Source: Sphingobacterium sp. UGAL515B_05 | GTDB taxonomy: Bacteria > Bacteroidota > Bacteroidia > Sphingobacteriales > Sphingobacteriaceae | Length of the DNA: 64,000 bases | Direction of reading: 5' to 3' | Assembly: GCF_033097525.1 (NCBI RefSeq) | Contig: NZ_CP109907.1 | Coordinates: 4,092,001-4,156,000 of the forward strand | Shown: positions 24,516 to 32,960 of the stretch, piece after piece | How positions within the stretch are numbered: the stretch's first letter is position 1 | Layout: the number at the start of each line of letters is the position of its first letter | Position numbers and translations under genes: made by a program | Notes under the pieces: model-generated | What the model saw: the letters and a program-made list of their open reading frames with translations, nothing else | Databases searched by the model: none | Told to the model about the DNA's origin: nothing

Positions 24516-25574
24516 ATGTTTTTTCACCAAGATGCAACTTTTGAAGCGTTATCTATTCATCGCGTAGGCAATAAAGCGCAAGATGAATTTTATATTTTGT
24601 CAGATGCCCCAGTCTCTCTTGAAGGCGATGAAGTGTTACCTGGGCTCCTGATGCAGTATTTTATGAGTCCTTTTGCAAAGGTGAATGAGGTGTATCGCTT
24701 ATATCATCCCAACGGAGAATTGGAGCTGAATGAGATTTTCTATTTTGTAAGGCAGTACTTTAAGGAGCAGCTTCCATTTCATGATTTCTCCCAGCAAATT
24801 TCAAAACACCTTTATGAGGTATCCAACCATCCTAAAATTAAAGCCGGCGAGGTATATGTTGTTGCGTTGAAGAATGTGCAGATCGAAGGGGAAGAACATG
24901 ATGCGATTGGTATCTTCAAATCTGAGAATAAAGAGACTTATCTGAAAGTTTATCCAGAGCAAGGTGCATTTATGTTGGAGTATGAGCAGGAAGCAATTAA
25001 TATCAATAAACTGGACAAGGGCTGTATTATTGTCAACGTAGAAGAAGAGGAAGGGTATAAGGTGCTGGTTCTCGATCAAACAAACCGGCAGCAGGAGGCT
25101 GTGTACTGGAAAGATGAGTTTCTGCAGCTGCGTGTGCGTAACGATAATTTCAATCAAACGGGCAATTATTTGAAAGTCTATAAAAATTTTGTTCAGGAAA
25201 AATTAGATGAGACGTTTGAATTGGAGAAAGCAGACAAGATTGATCTGATGAACAAATCCATGAACTACTTTAAGGAAAAAGAGACTTTTGTCCAGGAAGA
25301 GTTCGAGGAGGAAGTATTGGGTAATCCACAAGCAATTGCTTTATTTCAGGATTTTAAAGCCGGTTTTGAGGATGAATTTGACTCTCCATTTCAGGCAAGT
25401 TTTGAAATAGCAGATAAAGCCGTGAAAAAAATGGAATCTTCTTACAAGTCCGTTTTAAAGCTTGATAAGAACTTTCATATTTATGTTCATGGTAAACGTG
25501 AATATCTTGAGAAAGGTTACGATGAGGATAAAGGAATGAATTATTACAAGGTCTATTTTGAGAACGAAAGCTAA
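24516..25574 (+). CDS. nucleoid-associated protein, NdpA/YejK family
   Basis: A 352-residue cytosolic protein matching the NdpA family (PF04245): an N-terminal ~200-residue region with IHRVGNKAQDEFYILS, LLMQYFMSPF and VYVVALKNVQIEGEEHDAIGIFKSENKETYLKV, then LDQTNRQQEAVYWKDEFLQL. E. coli YejK binds nucleoid proteins and topoisomerases. The C-terminal part is acidic and helical. It is sandwiched between an HDAC-like gene (9 bp upstream) and a DUF3810 gene (20 bp downstream), so all three form one operon. Confidence 0.88.
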   Translation: MFFHQDATFEALSIHRVGNKAQDEFYILSDAPVSLEGDEVLPGLLMQYFMSPFAKVNEVYRLYHPNGELELNEIFYFVRQYFKEQLPFHDFSQQISKHLYEVSNHPKIKAGEVYVVALKNVQIEGEEHDAIGIFKSENKETYLKVYPEQGAFMLEYEQEAININKLDKGCIIVNVEEEEGYKVLVLDQTNRQQEAVYWKDEFLQLRVRNDNFNQTGNYLKVYKNFVQEKLDETFELEKADKIDLMNKSMNYFKEKETFVQEEFEEEVLGNPQAIALFQDFKAGFEDEFDSPFQASFEIADKAVKKMESSYKSVLKLDKNFHIYVHGKREYLEKGYDEDKGMNYYKVYFENES

Positions 25575-25594
25575 TCGTTTTATAGTTTATTTGA

Positions 25595-26674
25595 ATGGAA
25601 AAGCGCGATAAGATAGCTGTTTTTACGCTGGTGTTACTTCTGATTGGAATTTTTCTCTTTTCCCTGATCGAGAAAAATAGCCAATGGATTGAGGTATTTT
25701 ATGCGCGTGGGTTTTACCGTTTCTATAGCCATGTGCCGAGATTTATTTTGGGTTATATTCCCTTTAGTCTTGGCGATCTATTTTATGTCGTAGTTGTTGC
25801 TTTTCTAATCTATTTAGTTGTCAAATTGATTGGAAATTTATGGAAGAGAAGATGGAAAAATTCTTTTCGTTCGGTTTTGCTCGTTATCAATTTGTTATTG
25901 GGGGTCTATTTTTTCTTTTACTTATCGTGGGGTTTAAATTACTATCGGAAGCCAATCAGTGCAAATGCCCATTTAGAGGTTGATAGTTTAAAACTTGCTG
26001 ATTATCTTGTGGTTCTAAATGGATTTTTGGACAGCACAAATACGTTGCGTGAACATGTGGATCCATCGCATTGGGAAGGGAGTAAAGAAGCTATTCAAGA
26101 GGATTTGAATCAATGGGTGCAACGGGATACAGCTTTTGCAGCGTTTTTATCAAGGAGACTAATTAAGGCAAAATCGCCAATAAATAGTAAGATAGTTTCC
26201 TTTTTTGGTGTATCGGGCTATTTTAATCCTTTTACCCATGAAGCGCAGGTTAATAAAGCCATGCCGGTAACTTTTCTACCTTTTACTACGGTGCATGAAC
26301 TTGCCCACCAACAGGGAATCGGTTTTGAAGATGAGGCGAATTTTATTGCTTTTGTTCGTTTACAGCAGCATCCCCAATCTTTTTACCGGTACTCGGCTTA
26401 CCTTCAGACGACGCTTTATATGTTACGTGAGCTGCAGGGTATGTACCCCGATTTGGGAAAAGATTATAAAGGAAAATTAAGTGTAAATGTATTGAAAGAC
26501 TTGGAAAAAGAAAAGCAGTTTTGGCGTGAATATACGGGTTGGGTCGACGATGTGATGGGATTGTTTTATAATCAATACCTGAAACATAACAATCAACAGG
26601 AAGGAATAGCACGGTACGATCGGATGACGCGATTGGTATTAGCTTATGAGCTTAAGAGAAAAGGATGTAATTAG
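25595..26674 (+). CDS. DUF3810 membrane protein with HExxH zinc-peptidase motif
   Basis: A 359-residue protein: three predicted membrane helices (about 9-27, 52-78 and 91-113), a loop, then a soluble domain with HELAH (His234-Glu235 and His238) in TTVHELAHQQGIGFEDEANF, the zinc-binding motif of gluzincin-like peptidases; the downstream Glu of EDEANF may be the third ligand. DUF3810 is not characterised. It is the last gene of the HDAC-NdpA-DUF3810 operon and is closed by a strong terminator. Confidence 0.85.
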   Translation: MEKRDKIAVFTLVLLLIGIFLFSLIEKNSQWIEVFYARGFYRFYSHVPRFILGYIPFSLGDLFYVVVVAFLIYLVVKLIGNLWKRRWKNSFRSVLLVINLLLGVYFFFYLSWGLNYYRKPISANAHLEVDSLKLADYLVVLNGFLDSTNTLREHVDPSHWEGSKEAIQEDLNQWVQRDTAFAAFLSRRLIKAKSPINSKIVSFFGVSGYFNPFTHEAQVNKAMPVTFLPFTTVHELAHQQGIGFEDEANFIAFVRLQQHPQSFYRYSAYLQTTLYMLRELQGMYPDLGKDYKGKLSVNVLKDLEKEKQFWREYTGWVDDVMGLFYNQYLKHNNQQEGIARYDRMTRLVLAYELKRKGCN

Positions 26675-26682
26675 CATATGAA

Positions 26683-26729
26683 ATCCTAAAAAAGCCGTAT
26701 TACAAAAAATAATACGGCTTTTTTAGGAT
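26683..26729. terminator. bidirectional terminator, 20-bp perfect stem
   Basis: Perfect 20-bp arms (26683-26702 with 26710-26729) around a 7-nt loop; it contains AAAAAAGCCGTATTA. It serves the convergent DUF3810 and secreted-protein genes. Confidence 0.9.
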
Positions 26730-26739
26730 CTTAAGAAGA

Positions 26740-27378
26740 TTACTTTTGTGTTGAAATTAGTTCAAATGAACCTTCAGTTCCGGGGCTGCCCGAATAAATT
26801 TGTCCTTGCGGCAATCCTCTTAATCCAGTGGGAGCGGTTTTAATCCGATCATAGATGTTTCTCAAGTCTGTGTTTGCATTGACAGCTCGTCCACCTGCAG
26901 CTACGTCTCCATAAATATAGTTCACAGCCTTTTTGTTGGTTGTTTGAGGTTTGAGACTGCCATCTGTTAAAGTGACTTTAATTTTTCCTCCGTTCCCATT
27001 TGGAAAGGTTTTCGTGCCATTAAAAGCGTCATCTCCTTTTGCAATAATATAAAGGGAACCTAATTTTTGAAAATTAGCATTGATGTCAAAGTTGGCACCG
27101 TTATTCTTTCCATCGGTTCCATAGATGGTTGCCTTATTTCCAATTTCAGCATAACCAATCGTTAGCTTGACATTTTTCTTACCATAGAACGAAAGGGTAG
27201 CATTGTCTTTCATGATTAAAGTATCGATGTGCATGACGACGGTTGAGTCTCTATTATCGATATTTTTTTTTGCCTTTTTGCCAATTTCCAGTTTAGAAAT
27301 ATGTTGTGTTTCTTGTGCTTTCCCAGTGAAGGTCATTGCAAAGCAAAGAAAAAAGCCTAGAATAAATTTAAATTTCAT
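26740..27378 (-). CDS. uncharacterised secreted protein
   Basis: A 212-residue protein with a signal peptide (MKFKFILGFFLCFAMTFTGKAQ). The mature part is basic and beta-like, with Asn/Gly-rich segments and no cysteine or catalytic motif that I recognise. The middle (about 60-110) reads like a right-handed beta-helix or adhesin-type repeat (DTLIMKDNATLSFYGKKNVKLTIGYAEIGN...), which is a weak impression only. 57 bp downstream of lpxB in the same direction. Confidence 0.6.
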   Translation of the reverse strand: MKFKFILGFFLCFAMTFTGKAQETQHISKLEIGKKAKKNIDNRDSTVVMHIDTLIMKDNATLSFYGKKNVKLTIGYAEIGNKATIYGTDGKNNGANFDINANFQKLGSLYIIAKGDDAFNGTKTFPNGNGGKIKVTLTDGSLKPQTTNKKAVNYIYGDVAAGGRAVNANTDLRNIYDRIKTAPTGLRGLPQGQIYSGSPGTEGSFELISTQK

Positions 27379-27435
27379 AAAACTTTTAATTAATTGTAAC
27401 TAACTAGTAGTTTGACAAATAAAAGGTCAAAGAGT

Positions 27436-28551
27436 TTAAATTTTAGCGAGATATTTTACAATTAATTTGGCCGTTTTCTCAGATGCGCCGGGAGAACCTA
27501 GTTTTTCTGCCAGAATATCGTAGTTTTCCATCACACTTGCACGATGGGCTTTATTATTGATAAGTTCACCTACTTCATAGGAAATATCGTATGGCGTGCA
27601 GTCGTCTTGAATCAATTCCCTCACTGATAGGAAATTATTAATTAGATTCACTAGAGAGATAAATTTAACCTTGATGACTAATTTGGCTATCCATACAGAT
27701 AGTTGGTTAGCCTTATAAACGACAACCTGAGGTACCTTCAGAATACCTGTTTCAAGAGTAGCCGTCCCACTTGTAACGACTGCGGCTTCTGCGTTATGGA
27801 GAATATCGTAGGTTTGATCGAAGATCACGGGAATGTCGATGCCTTTAAAAAACTGCTTGTAATAGGCTTCGTCAAAATTGGGAGCACCGGCGATGACAAA
27901 TTGATGAACAGGAAAGAAAAACGGAAGTTCGGCCATGATAGGGAGAAGCTTGGAAATTTCCATTTCCCGGCTTCCCGGTAACAGCGCGATCATGGGTTTT
28001 TCTGATAATCCATTTTGTGCTCTAAATTGGGGATTGAAATTATAGGTTGAAATCGCATCCAAAAGCGGGTTTCCAACGTAATCAACGGGCATGCGCCATT
28101 TCTTATAAAAATCTACCTCGAATGGCAAGATACAAAACATATGGTCGACAATCCGTTTTATTTTCTTTACACGACCTTGATTCCAGGCCCACACTTTTGG
28201 GGAAATATAATAGCAGGTTTTGATTCCGTGTTTTTTTGCAAAATCAGCGATTTTCAAGTTGAACCCCGGGAAATCGATCAGAATGACGGTGTCTGGTTTT
28301 TCTTTTAATAGATCATTTTTAACAAGTTTGAGATTCCTAGATATCTTTGGCAGATTTTTTAAAACTTCTATAAAGCCCATAAAAGCCATTTCTGAAGTAT
28401 GTATCAATGTATTTTTTTCGGCCTCTGCTTGCATCAGATTTCCCCCGACTATTTGGAAAGTCGCATTGGGGTCTTCAATTTTTAATGCTTTAATAAGATT
28501 GGCACCATGTAAGTCCCCTGAAGTTTCACCTGCAATAAGATAGTATTTCAT
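27436..28551 (-). CDS. lpxB: lipid-A-disaccharide synthase
   Basis: A 371-residue GT19 glycosyltransferase that joins UDP-2,3-diacylglucosamine and lipid X in lipid A synthesis at the inner-membrane face. Signatures: N-terminal IAGETSGDLHGANLIKAL, IDFPGFNLKIADFAKKHG, YYISPKVWAWNQGRVKKIKRIVDHMFCILPFE, and the sugar-nucleotide site LLPGSREMEISK and SGTATLET. It stands apart from other lpx genes in this window. Confidence 0.96.
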   Translation of the reverse strand: MKYYLIAGETSGDLHGANLIKALKIEDPNATFQIVGGNLMQAEAEKNTLIHTSEMAFMGFIEVLKNLPKISRNLKLVKNDLLKEKPDTVILIDFPGFNLKIADFAKKHGIKTCYYISPKVWAWNQGRVKKIKRIVDHMFCILPFEVDFYKKWRMPVDYVGNPLLDAISTYNFNPQFRAQNGLSEKPMIALLPGSREMEISKLLPIMAELPFFFPVHQFVIAGAPNFDEAYYKQFFKGIDIPVIFDQTYDILHNAEAAVVTSGTATLETGILKVPQVVVYKANQLSVWIAKLVIKVKFISLVNLINNFLSVRELIQDDCTPYDISYEVGELINNKAHRASVMENYDILAEKLGSPGASEKTAKLIVKYLAKI

Positions 28552-28574
28552 ATGTCAACGATTTATTCTTTAAT

Positions 28575-28646
28575 GATCATTTGGAATATCTTTTTATCGT
28601 TAAAACTGCGTTTCGTCTTAACGATGAATATTTCATTGGAATGATC
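28575..28646. repeat. nested inverted repeats between divergent lpxB and DivIC-like genes
   Basis: Outer arms GATCATT (28575-28581) / AATGATC (28640-28646) and inner arms ATCGTTAA (28596-28603) / TTAACGAT (28618-28625), with 14 nt between arms on both sides. This symmetric arrangement could be an operator or a folded 5' leader. Confidence 0.5.
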
Positions 28647-28770
28647 GTTTTTGAACTGTTAAAGATAAGATTATTCTAGTTATATGATGACTTTGAACAT
28701 ATTATTCCATATCTTTAATTAAAGATGTTCAACTTTTGAAGAAAATATCCTAAGTATAAAAGCTAAATAG

Positions 28771-28778
28771 TATTTTTG
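28771..28778 (+). promoter_or_regulatory. -7 promoter box of the DivIC-like gene (leaderless geometry)
   Basis: TATTTTTG, 4 nt before the ATG at 28783. Confidence 0.6.
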
Positions 28779-28782
28779 TCTT

Positions 28783-29088
28783 ATGCAACGATTGTGGTCT
28801 TTAATAAGAAATAAGTATTTGTTAGCCGCTTTGGCTTTTCTCGTGTGGATGTTATTTTTTGATCGAAATGACTTTGCCACGCAGTACAGTTATCAAAAGC
28901 AGAAAGCAAATCTGGAAAGTGAACGATCTTTCTATCTGAAAGAAAATGCGGCTATCATTAAAACAATTAATGATATTCGATCAAATCCGCAAGAAGTGCA
29001 ACGTATCGCCCGGGAGAAATATAAGATGAAAAAAGACAATGAAGATATTTATGTGGTTACTAAAGTAGCAGCTAAAGGGAATCATTAA
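28783..29088 (+). CDS. FtsB/DivIC-family septum formation initiator
   Basis: A 101-residue single-pass membrane protein: helix at about 14-28 (LAALAFLVWMLFF), then a periplasmic coiled coil (YQKQKANLESERSFYLKENAAIIKTINDI) and the family tail QRIAREKYKMKKDNEDIYVV. The family member FtsB in E. coli bridges FtsQ and FtsL in the divisome. A small protein found as a free-standing gene here; the start is fixed by a promoter box 4 nt upstream. Confidence 0.85.
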   Translation: MQRLWSLIRNKYLLAALAFLVWMLFFDRNDFATQYSYQKQKANLESERSFYLKENAAIIKTINDIRSNPQEVQRIAREKYKMKKDNEDIYVVTKVAAKGNH

Positions 29089-29117
29089 CAGCTAAAGTTT
29101 AGTATAAAGTAAAGAAT

Positions 29118-29151
29118 AACGGCCATCATGTTTACATGACGGCCGTTTTTA
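29118..29151. terminator. terminator of the DivIC-like gene
   Basis: 13-bp stem AACGGCCATCATG/CATGACGGCCGTT (one mismatch) followed by TTTTT. Confidence 0.85.
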
Positions 29152-29174
29152 TAACGTATATAGATATGGGTATT

Positions 29175-29885
29175 TTAATTTGCGGCTTGGGCTACTAGAC
29201 CAATATATAGTGGTTTATTTTCATCATTGGCTTTGCCGATAAGGATCAATGAATAATAATAGCCTTCAACCAATTTAATGTCGCTACGTGTAGCAATTGT
29301 TTTTCCTGCTTTATCACGTGCCGTAACAGTGAATGTGCCGCTTTTTTGAGCGATAAAGCCCTGATGTGCACTTGCTGAATTTTGTGTTTCTTTTGCTCTA
29401 TTTGTCCATTCTGTTGGAGAGGTCAAATCCCCTATTTTAAGGCTAACCAAATCTGTACCTTCCGCAAAATTAAAGAAGCGTAACCCAGATTCTGTATTTT
29501 TGATGTCTTTATTGATCCGATCTGTCGTGACCACCTGCACTGGTTTAGACTTTGATCCAAATAAAAAGGACGTATATATTGTACTATCTTTGACCGTTAT
29601 TGTTGTATCCGTCAAGATTTTGTTATATTCTGCGGAAACTGCTATTTTACGTGCTCCTGTAAATAAACCGATTTGAGTATAACTCTTAAATCCCAATGGA
29701 TAGCTGGGGTTTTGAAGTGAGCCTCCGTCCGCATAATAGATGACTGCATTGGCATCACTGTAGCCATTGACCATGGTAAACAATGCACCGGGAATTGGCT
29801 GATCATCATTATCTTTTAGGCAGCTTGTTAAAAAGAGTGCCGCTAAAGCAATAGCAATAAAATTGAATAATCTATAGTTTTTCAT
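29175..29885 (-). CDS. DUF4397 lipoprotein
   Basis: A 236-residue exported lipoprotein: signal peptide ending in a lipobox (LTSCLKDNDD), the Asp after Cys favouring inner-membrane retention by E. coli rules, which may not hold here. The mature part matches DUF4397 (ALFTMVNGYSDANAVIYYADGGSL, YTSFLFG, FFNFAEGTDLVSL), a beta-sandwich domain often found in Bacteroidota surface proteins. Function unknown. Monocistronic. Confidence 0.85.
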   Translation of the reverse strand: MKNYRLFNFIAIALAALFLTSCLKDNDDQPIPGALFTMVNGYSDANAVIYYADGGSLQNPSYPLGFKSYTQIGLFTGARKIAVSAEYNKILTDTTITVKDSTIYTSFLFGSKSKPVQVVTTDRINKDIKNTESGLRFFNFAEGTDLVSLKIGDLTSPTEWTNRAKETQNSASAHQGFIAQKSGTFTVTARDKAGKTIATRSDIKLVEGYYYSLILIGKANDENKPLYIGLVAQAAN

Positions 29886-30217
29886 AACCGTGTAATATTA
29901 AAATCTATTTTTTTGTGACACACGTTGCGCTTGTGTTGTCTATTATACGGAGAAGACGCACACTTTGCTACAGCGATTTGTAAAAATAATAAAAATCTAT
30001 GTTCAGACGTCGTTTTTTATTCCGATAGCCTTTGCAAGCCAATTTTTGAAGATGGTGGTTAATCGGATCGGCGGCAGATGAATATGGTTCCTAGACAAAA
30101 TTTAATCAGTCTGAGGGAAAGAATTTGCTCATGTTGCGATTTACAATTCGATTTTGACCCGAGTTTTGTTTAGCGCGAGGATTTGGATTGTTAAACTAGT
30201 AATCCTAATTTTGAGGT
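29886..30217. other. 332-bp intergenic region between divergent DUF4397 and YkvA genes
   Basis: No frame longer than a few codons and no convincing RNA fold. The only element I can support is the YkvA promoter near its right end (30182-30213). Confidence 0.5.
30182..30213 (+). promoter_or_regulatory. promoter of the YkvA-family gene (leaderless geometry)
   Basis: TTTG (30182-30185), 20-nt spacer, TAATTTTG (30206-30213), then AGGT and ATG at 30218. Confidence 0.7.
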
Positions 30218-30586
30218 ATGAACAATAGAATCAAAAGAATTGCGAAGGGAATGTTTGAGCAGTTTAGGCATCGTAAAATTACGGAATCTGAATTTGTACA
30301 GGCGGAGGCAAAAGCGAGGAATCTAGGGAGCTATATGGACGACTTCAACGTATTAATTGCAATGTGTAAGGACACAATTACGGGGAAGTATAAAATGGAT
30401 AGATGGAATTTATCGATTATTATTGGAACGATACTTTATGTGGTTTCGCCGATTGATGCGATTCCTGATTTTATTCTCGTGGGCGGGTGGATCGATGATG
30501 TGGCTATTGTTGGTTATGCGATTCGCAAACTTAGCGCGGAGATGGAACAGTATAAGCGTTCAAAGTTTCCTGTAGAAGCGAGATAA
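30218..30586 (+). CDS. YkvA/DUF1232 family protein
   Basis: A 122-residue protein with the DUF1232 core LYVVSPIDAIPDFILVGGWIDDVAIVGYAI, a hydrophobic hairpin that probably sits in the membrane. Function unknown; some family members are linked to cell-envelope processes. Start at 30218 is 4 nt after a promoter box. Its stop is inside the following terminator stem. Confidence 0.88.
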   Translation: MNNRIKRIAKGMFEQFRHRKITESEFVQAEAKARNLGSYMDDFNVLIAMCKDTITGKYKMDRWNLSIIIGTILYVVSPIDAIPDFILVGGWIDDVAIVGYAIRKLSAEMEQYKRSKFPVEAR

Positions 30587-30627
30587 ATAAAAAAAGCTAC
30601 TTTTCTAAAGTAGCTTTTTTTATTTAT
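30583..30627. terminator. bidirectional terminator between YkvA and purH
   Basis: Long A/T-rich stem with core AAAAAAAGCTACTT/AAGTAGCTTTTTTT; overlaps the YkvA stop codon. Confidence 0.85.
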
Positions 30628-30640
30628 TATTGAAGTTCAA

Positions 30641-32167
30641 CTAGTGCTTAAAGTGTCTAACACCCGTTGTTACCATGGAGATTCCTTTTTCATTGGCCAT
30701 ATCAATTGACAATTGATCTTTGATTGAACCACCGGGTTGCAATACCGCCGCGATACCAGCTTCTGAAGCAATTTCCACACAATCAGGGAAAGGGAAGAAG
30801 GCATCCGATGCCATCGCACAGCCTTTAAGGTCAAAACCGAAAGAAATGGCCTTCTCAATAGCTTGTTTCAATGCATCTACACGTGAAGTTTGCCCTACAC
30901 CTGAAGCTAACAAAGTGCCATTTTTAGCAAATACGATTGTATTTGACTTGGTGTGTTTTACAATTTTGTTCGCAAAATAAAGATCCTCCAGTTGTTCTGC
31001 AGTTGGCTGTACTTGTGTTACTGTAACCATTTGTTCAGGTCCTTCAATCGTATTGTCTTTATCTTGAAGAATGACGCCGTTCAATAGAGTTTTGAACTGT
31101 TGTACTGGCAATGTAACCTCTTTACGAACCAAAATAATTCTGTTTTTCTTTGCGGTAAGTATAGCGATCGCTTCTTCAGAATAAGAAGGTGCAATCAACA
31201 CCTCGAAGAATAATTTATTGATCTCTTCAGCTGTTGCAGCATCAACTTGGCCATTCGTTATTAAAACTCCACCGAAAGCTGAAACAGGATCACATGCTAA
31301 AGCATCTAACCAAGCTTGTTTGATTGTTGAACGGGAGGCAACTCCACAAGCATTCGTATGTTTTAAGATCGCGAATGTAGGTTCTGTGAACTCATCAATC
31401 AAAGCAACGGCAGCATCAACGTCAACCAAATTGTTGTAAGATAACTCTTTACCGTTTAATTTATCAAACATCTTATCTAAATCGCCGAAGAAAACACCTT
31501 TTTGGTGTGGGTTTTCACCGTAGCGCAACACCTGCGCTTTTTGCTCAGATTGTTTAAAAACCTGAAGCGGATTTTCTTGATTGAAATAGTTGAAGATTGC
31601 TGTATCGTAATGCGAGGATGTATTGAATGCACGTTTAGCAAATTCTTTACGTTGTTCCAATGAGGTATTACCTTCTTGGTTTGCTAGTATTTCCTCCAAT
31701 TCTTTGTAATCATTTTTGGATGAGATAATAACGACATCGTTAAAGTTTTTAGCGGCAGCGCGGATCAATGAAATTCCACCGATATCTATTTTCTCGATAA
31801 TATCTTTTTCCGATGCACCGGAAGCAACAGTTTCTTCAAAAGGGTACAAATCCACAATAACCAAATCGATCTCAGGTATTTCATACTGAGCAAGCTGTTG
31901 TTGATCCGACTCAAGTGGGCGACGCGCCAAAATACCGCCAAATACTTTTGGATGCAATGTTTTTACACGCCCTCCTAAAATAGAAGGGTAGCTGGTGAGG
32001 TCTTCAACTGGAACAACATCTATCCCTAAATCTTTGATAAATGTTTCTGTTCCGCCAGTGGAATAGAAAGTAACACCGTATTTGTTTAATAATTCAACTA
32101 AAGGAGCAAGGCCGTCTTTATAATAGACTGAAACCAATGCATTTTTAATCTTTACAGGATGGTTCAT
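30641..32167 (-). CDS. purH: bifunctional AICAR formyltransferase/IMP cyclohydrolase
   Basis: A 508-residue enzyme for the last two steps of IMP synthesis. N-terminal IMP cyclohydrolase domain (ALVSVYYKDGLAPLVELLNKYG, GRVKTLHPKVFGGILARR, VDLYPFEETV) and C-terminal transformylase domain (LRYGENPHQKGVFF, FAILKHTNACGVA, DPVSAFGGVL, and the terminal SDAFFPFPDCVEIA...GGSIKDQLSI). Length is normal for the family. It has its own promoter (TATCTTTG, 24 nt before the ATG) and is not in a pur operon here. Confidence 0.97.
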   Translation of the reverse strand: MNHPVKIKNALVSVYYKDGLAPLVELLNKYGVTFYSTGGTETFIKDLGIDVVPVEDLTSYPSILGGRVKTLHPKVFGGILARRPLESDQQQLAQYEIPEIDLVIVDLYPFEETVASGASEKDIIEKIDIGGISLIRAAAKNFNDVVIISSKNDYKELEEILANQEGNTSLEQRKEFAKRAFNTSSHYDTAIFNYFNQENPLQVFKQSEQKAQVLRYGENPHQKGVFFGDLDKMFDKLNGKELSYNNLVDVDAAVALIDEFTEPTFAILKHTNACGVASRSTIKQAWLDALACDPVSAFGGVLITNGQVDAATAEEINKLFFEVLIAPSYSEEAIAILTAKKNRIILVRKEVTLPVQQFKTLLNGVILQDKDNTIEGPEQMVTVTQVQPTAEQLEDLYFANKIVKHTKSNTIVFAKNGTLLASGVGQTSRVDALKQAIEKAISFGFDLKGCAMASDAFFPFPDCVEIASEAGIAAVLQPGGSIKDQLSIDMANEKGISMVTTGVRHFKH

Positions 32168-32190
32168 TATGATGGATTTGTTTCGTGGCG

Positions 32191-32221
32191 CAAAGATAGG
32201 TATTTAAAATCTTGATACCAA
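32191..32221 (-). promoter_or_regulatory. promoter of purH
   Basis: Minus strand TATCTTTG (32191-32198) with a TTGG at 19 nt (32218-32221), one mismatch from TTTG. Confidence 0.6.
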
Positions 32222-32239
32222 TAAATCAAGTACTTTAAA

Positions 32240-32276
32240 TAGAAAGGAGAATCTGTTTACGAGATTCTCCTTTCTA
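32240..32276 (-). terminator. terminator of the DUF4905?-LysM-udk operon
   Basis: Perfect 15-bp stem TAGAAAGGAGAATCT/AGATTCTCCTTTCTA with a 7-nt loop. Confidence 0.75.
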
Positions 32277-32289
32277 CATTGTTTTAATT

Positions 32290-32928
32290 TTATACCAAAT
32301 TGAGCTTTAATTTTAGCTCTTCAGAAATTTGGTTGGTGATATCCCAGATTGGTTCTGGTTCATCGGTATTATTAAATATAACCTGATCGCAAGTATCCCG
32401 GTAGGGAAGTAGGAATTCGTTGTAGGAAGGCAGCACATGGTTTACCCATTTGTACATAACATCATCTTCAAAGTAGCCACGTTCAACCAGATCACGGTGT
32501 AGACGTCGTCTTAATGCGATATCCTGATCTGCGCTTAAAAATATCTTATGATTGATTAAATTATTAATTTCCGTATAATAGAAAATGAATAGGCCCTCAA
32601 TAATTAAAATGGGTGCCGGTTTAATCTCTAGTATCTTGGGGGTTAATGCCGGGTTGTTAAATGTATACTCTTCTTTATGTATTGTCTCACCGTTAAAGAG
32701 TGCCTTGATATCTTTATAAAAAGCATCTCTGTCGATTGATGTCGGAATATCGAAGTTATACAGCCTATTTTCCTCCTGGGTTTTAGTATTTGCAGGGATG
32801 TAATAATCATCTTGGGAAATTAAGGTTACCTCATTAGGCTTAAAATGTTTTAAAAAACTATTTAAAAAAAAAGTCTTTCCAGAGCCACTACTTCCGGCAA
32901 TACCTATGACATACGGTTTGTTATTCAT
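32290..32928 (-). CDS. udk: uridine kinase
   Basis: A 212-residue P-loop kinase that phosphorylates uridine or cytidine in pyrimidine salvage. P-loop GIAGSSGSGKT (9-19), ISQDDYY, DIPTSIDRDAFYKDI and LIIEGLFIFYY, then RRRLHRDLVERG. It is shorter than the ~230-residue fused forms but normal for the family. Last gene of an operon with a LysM protein (32-bp gap). Confidence 0.93.
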   Translation of the reverse strand: MNNKPYVIGIAGSSGSGKTFFLNSFLKHFKPNEVTLISQDDYYIPANTKTQEENRLYNFDIPTSIDRDAFYKDIKALFNGETIHKEEYTFNNPALTPKILEIKPAPILIIEGLFIFYYTEINNLINHKIFLSADQDIALRRRLHRDLVERGYFEDDVMYKWVNHVLPSYNEFLLPYRDTCDQVIFNNTDEPEPIWDITNQISEELKLKLNLV

Positions 32929-32960
32929 TCTTACTATGCTATAAAAGCTATTTTATTCTG

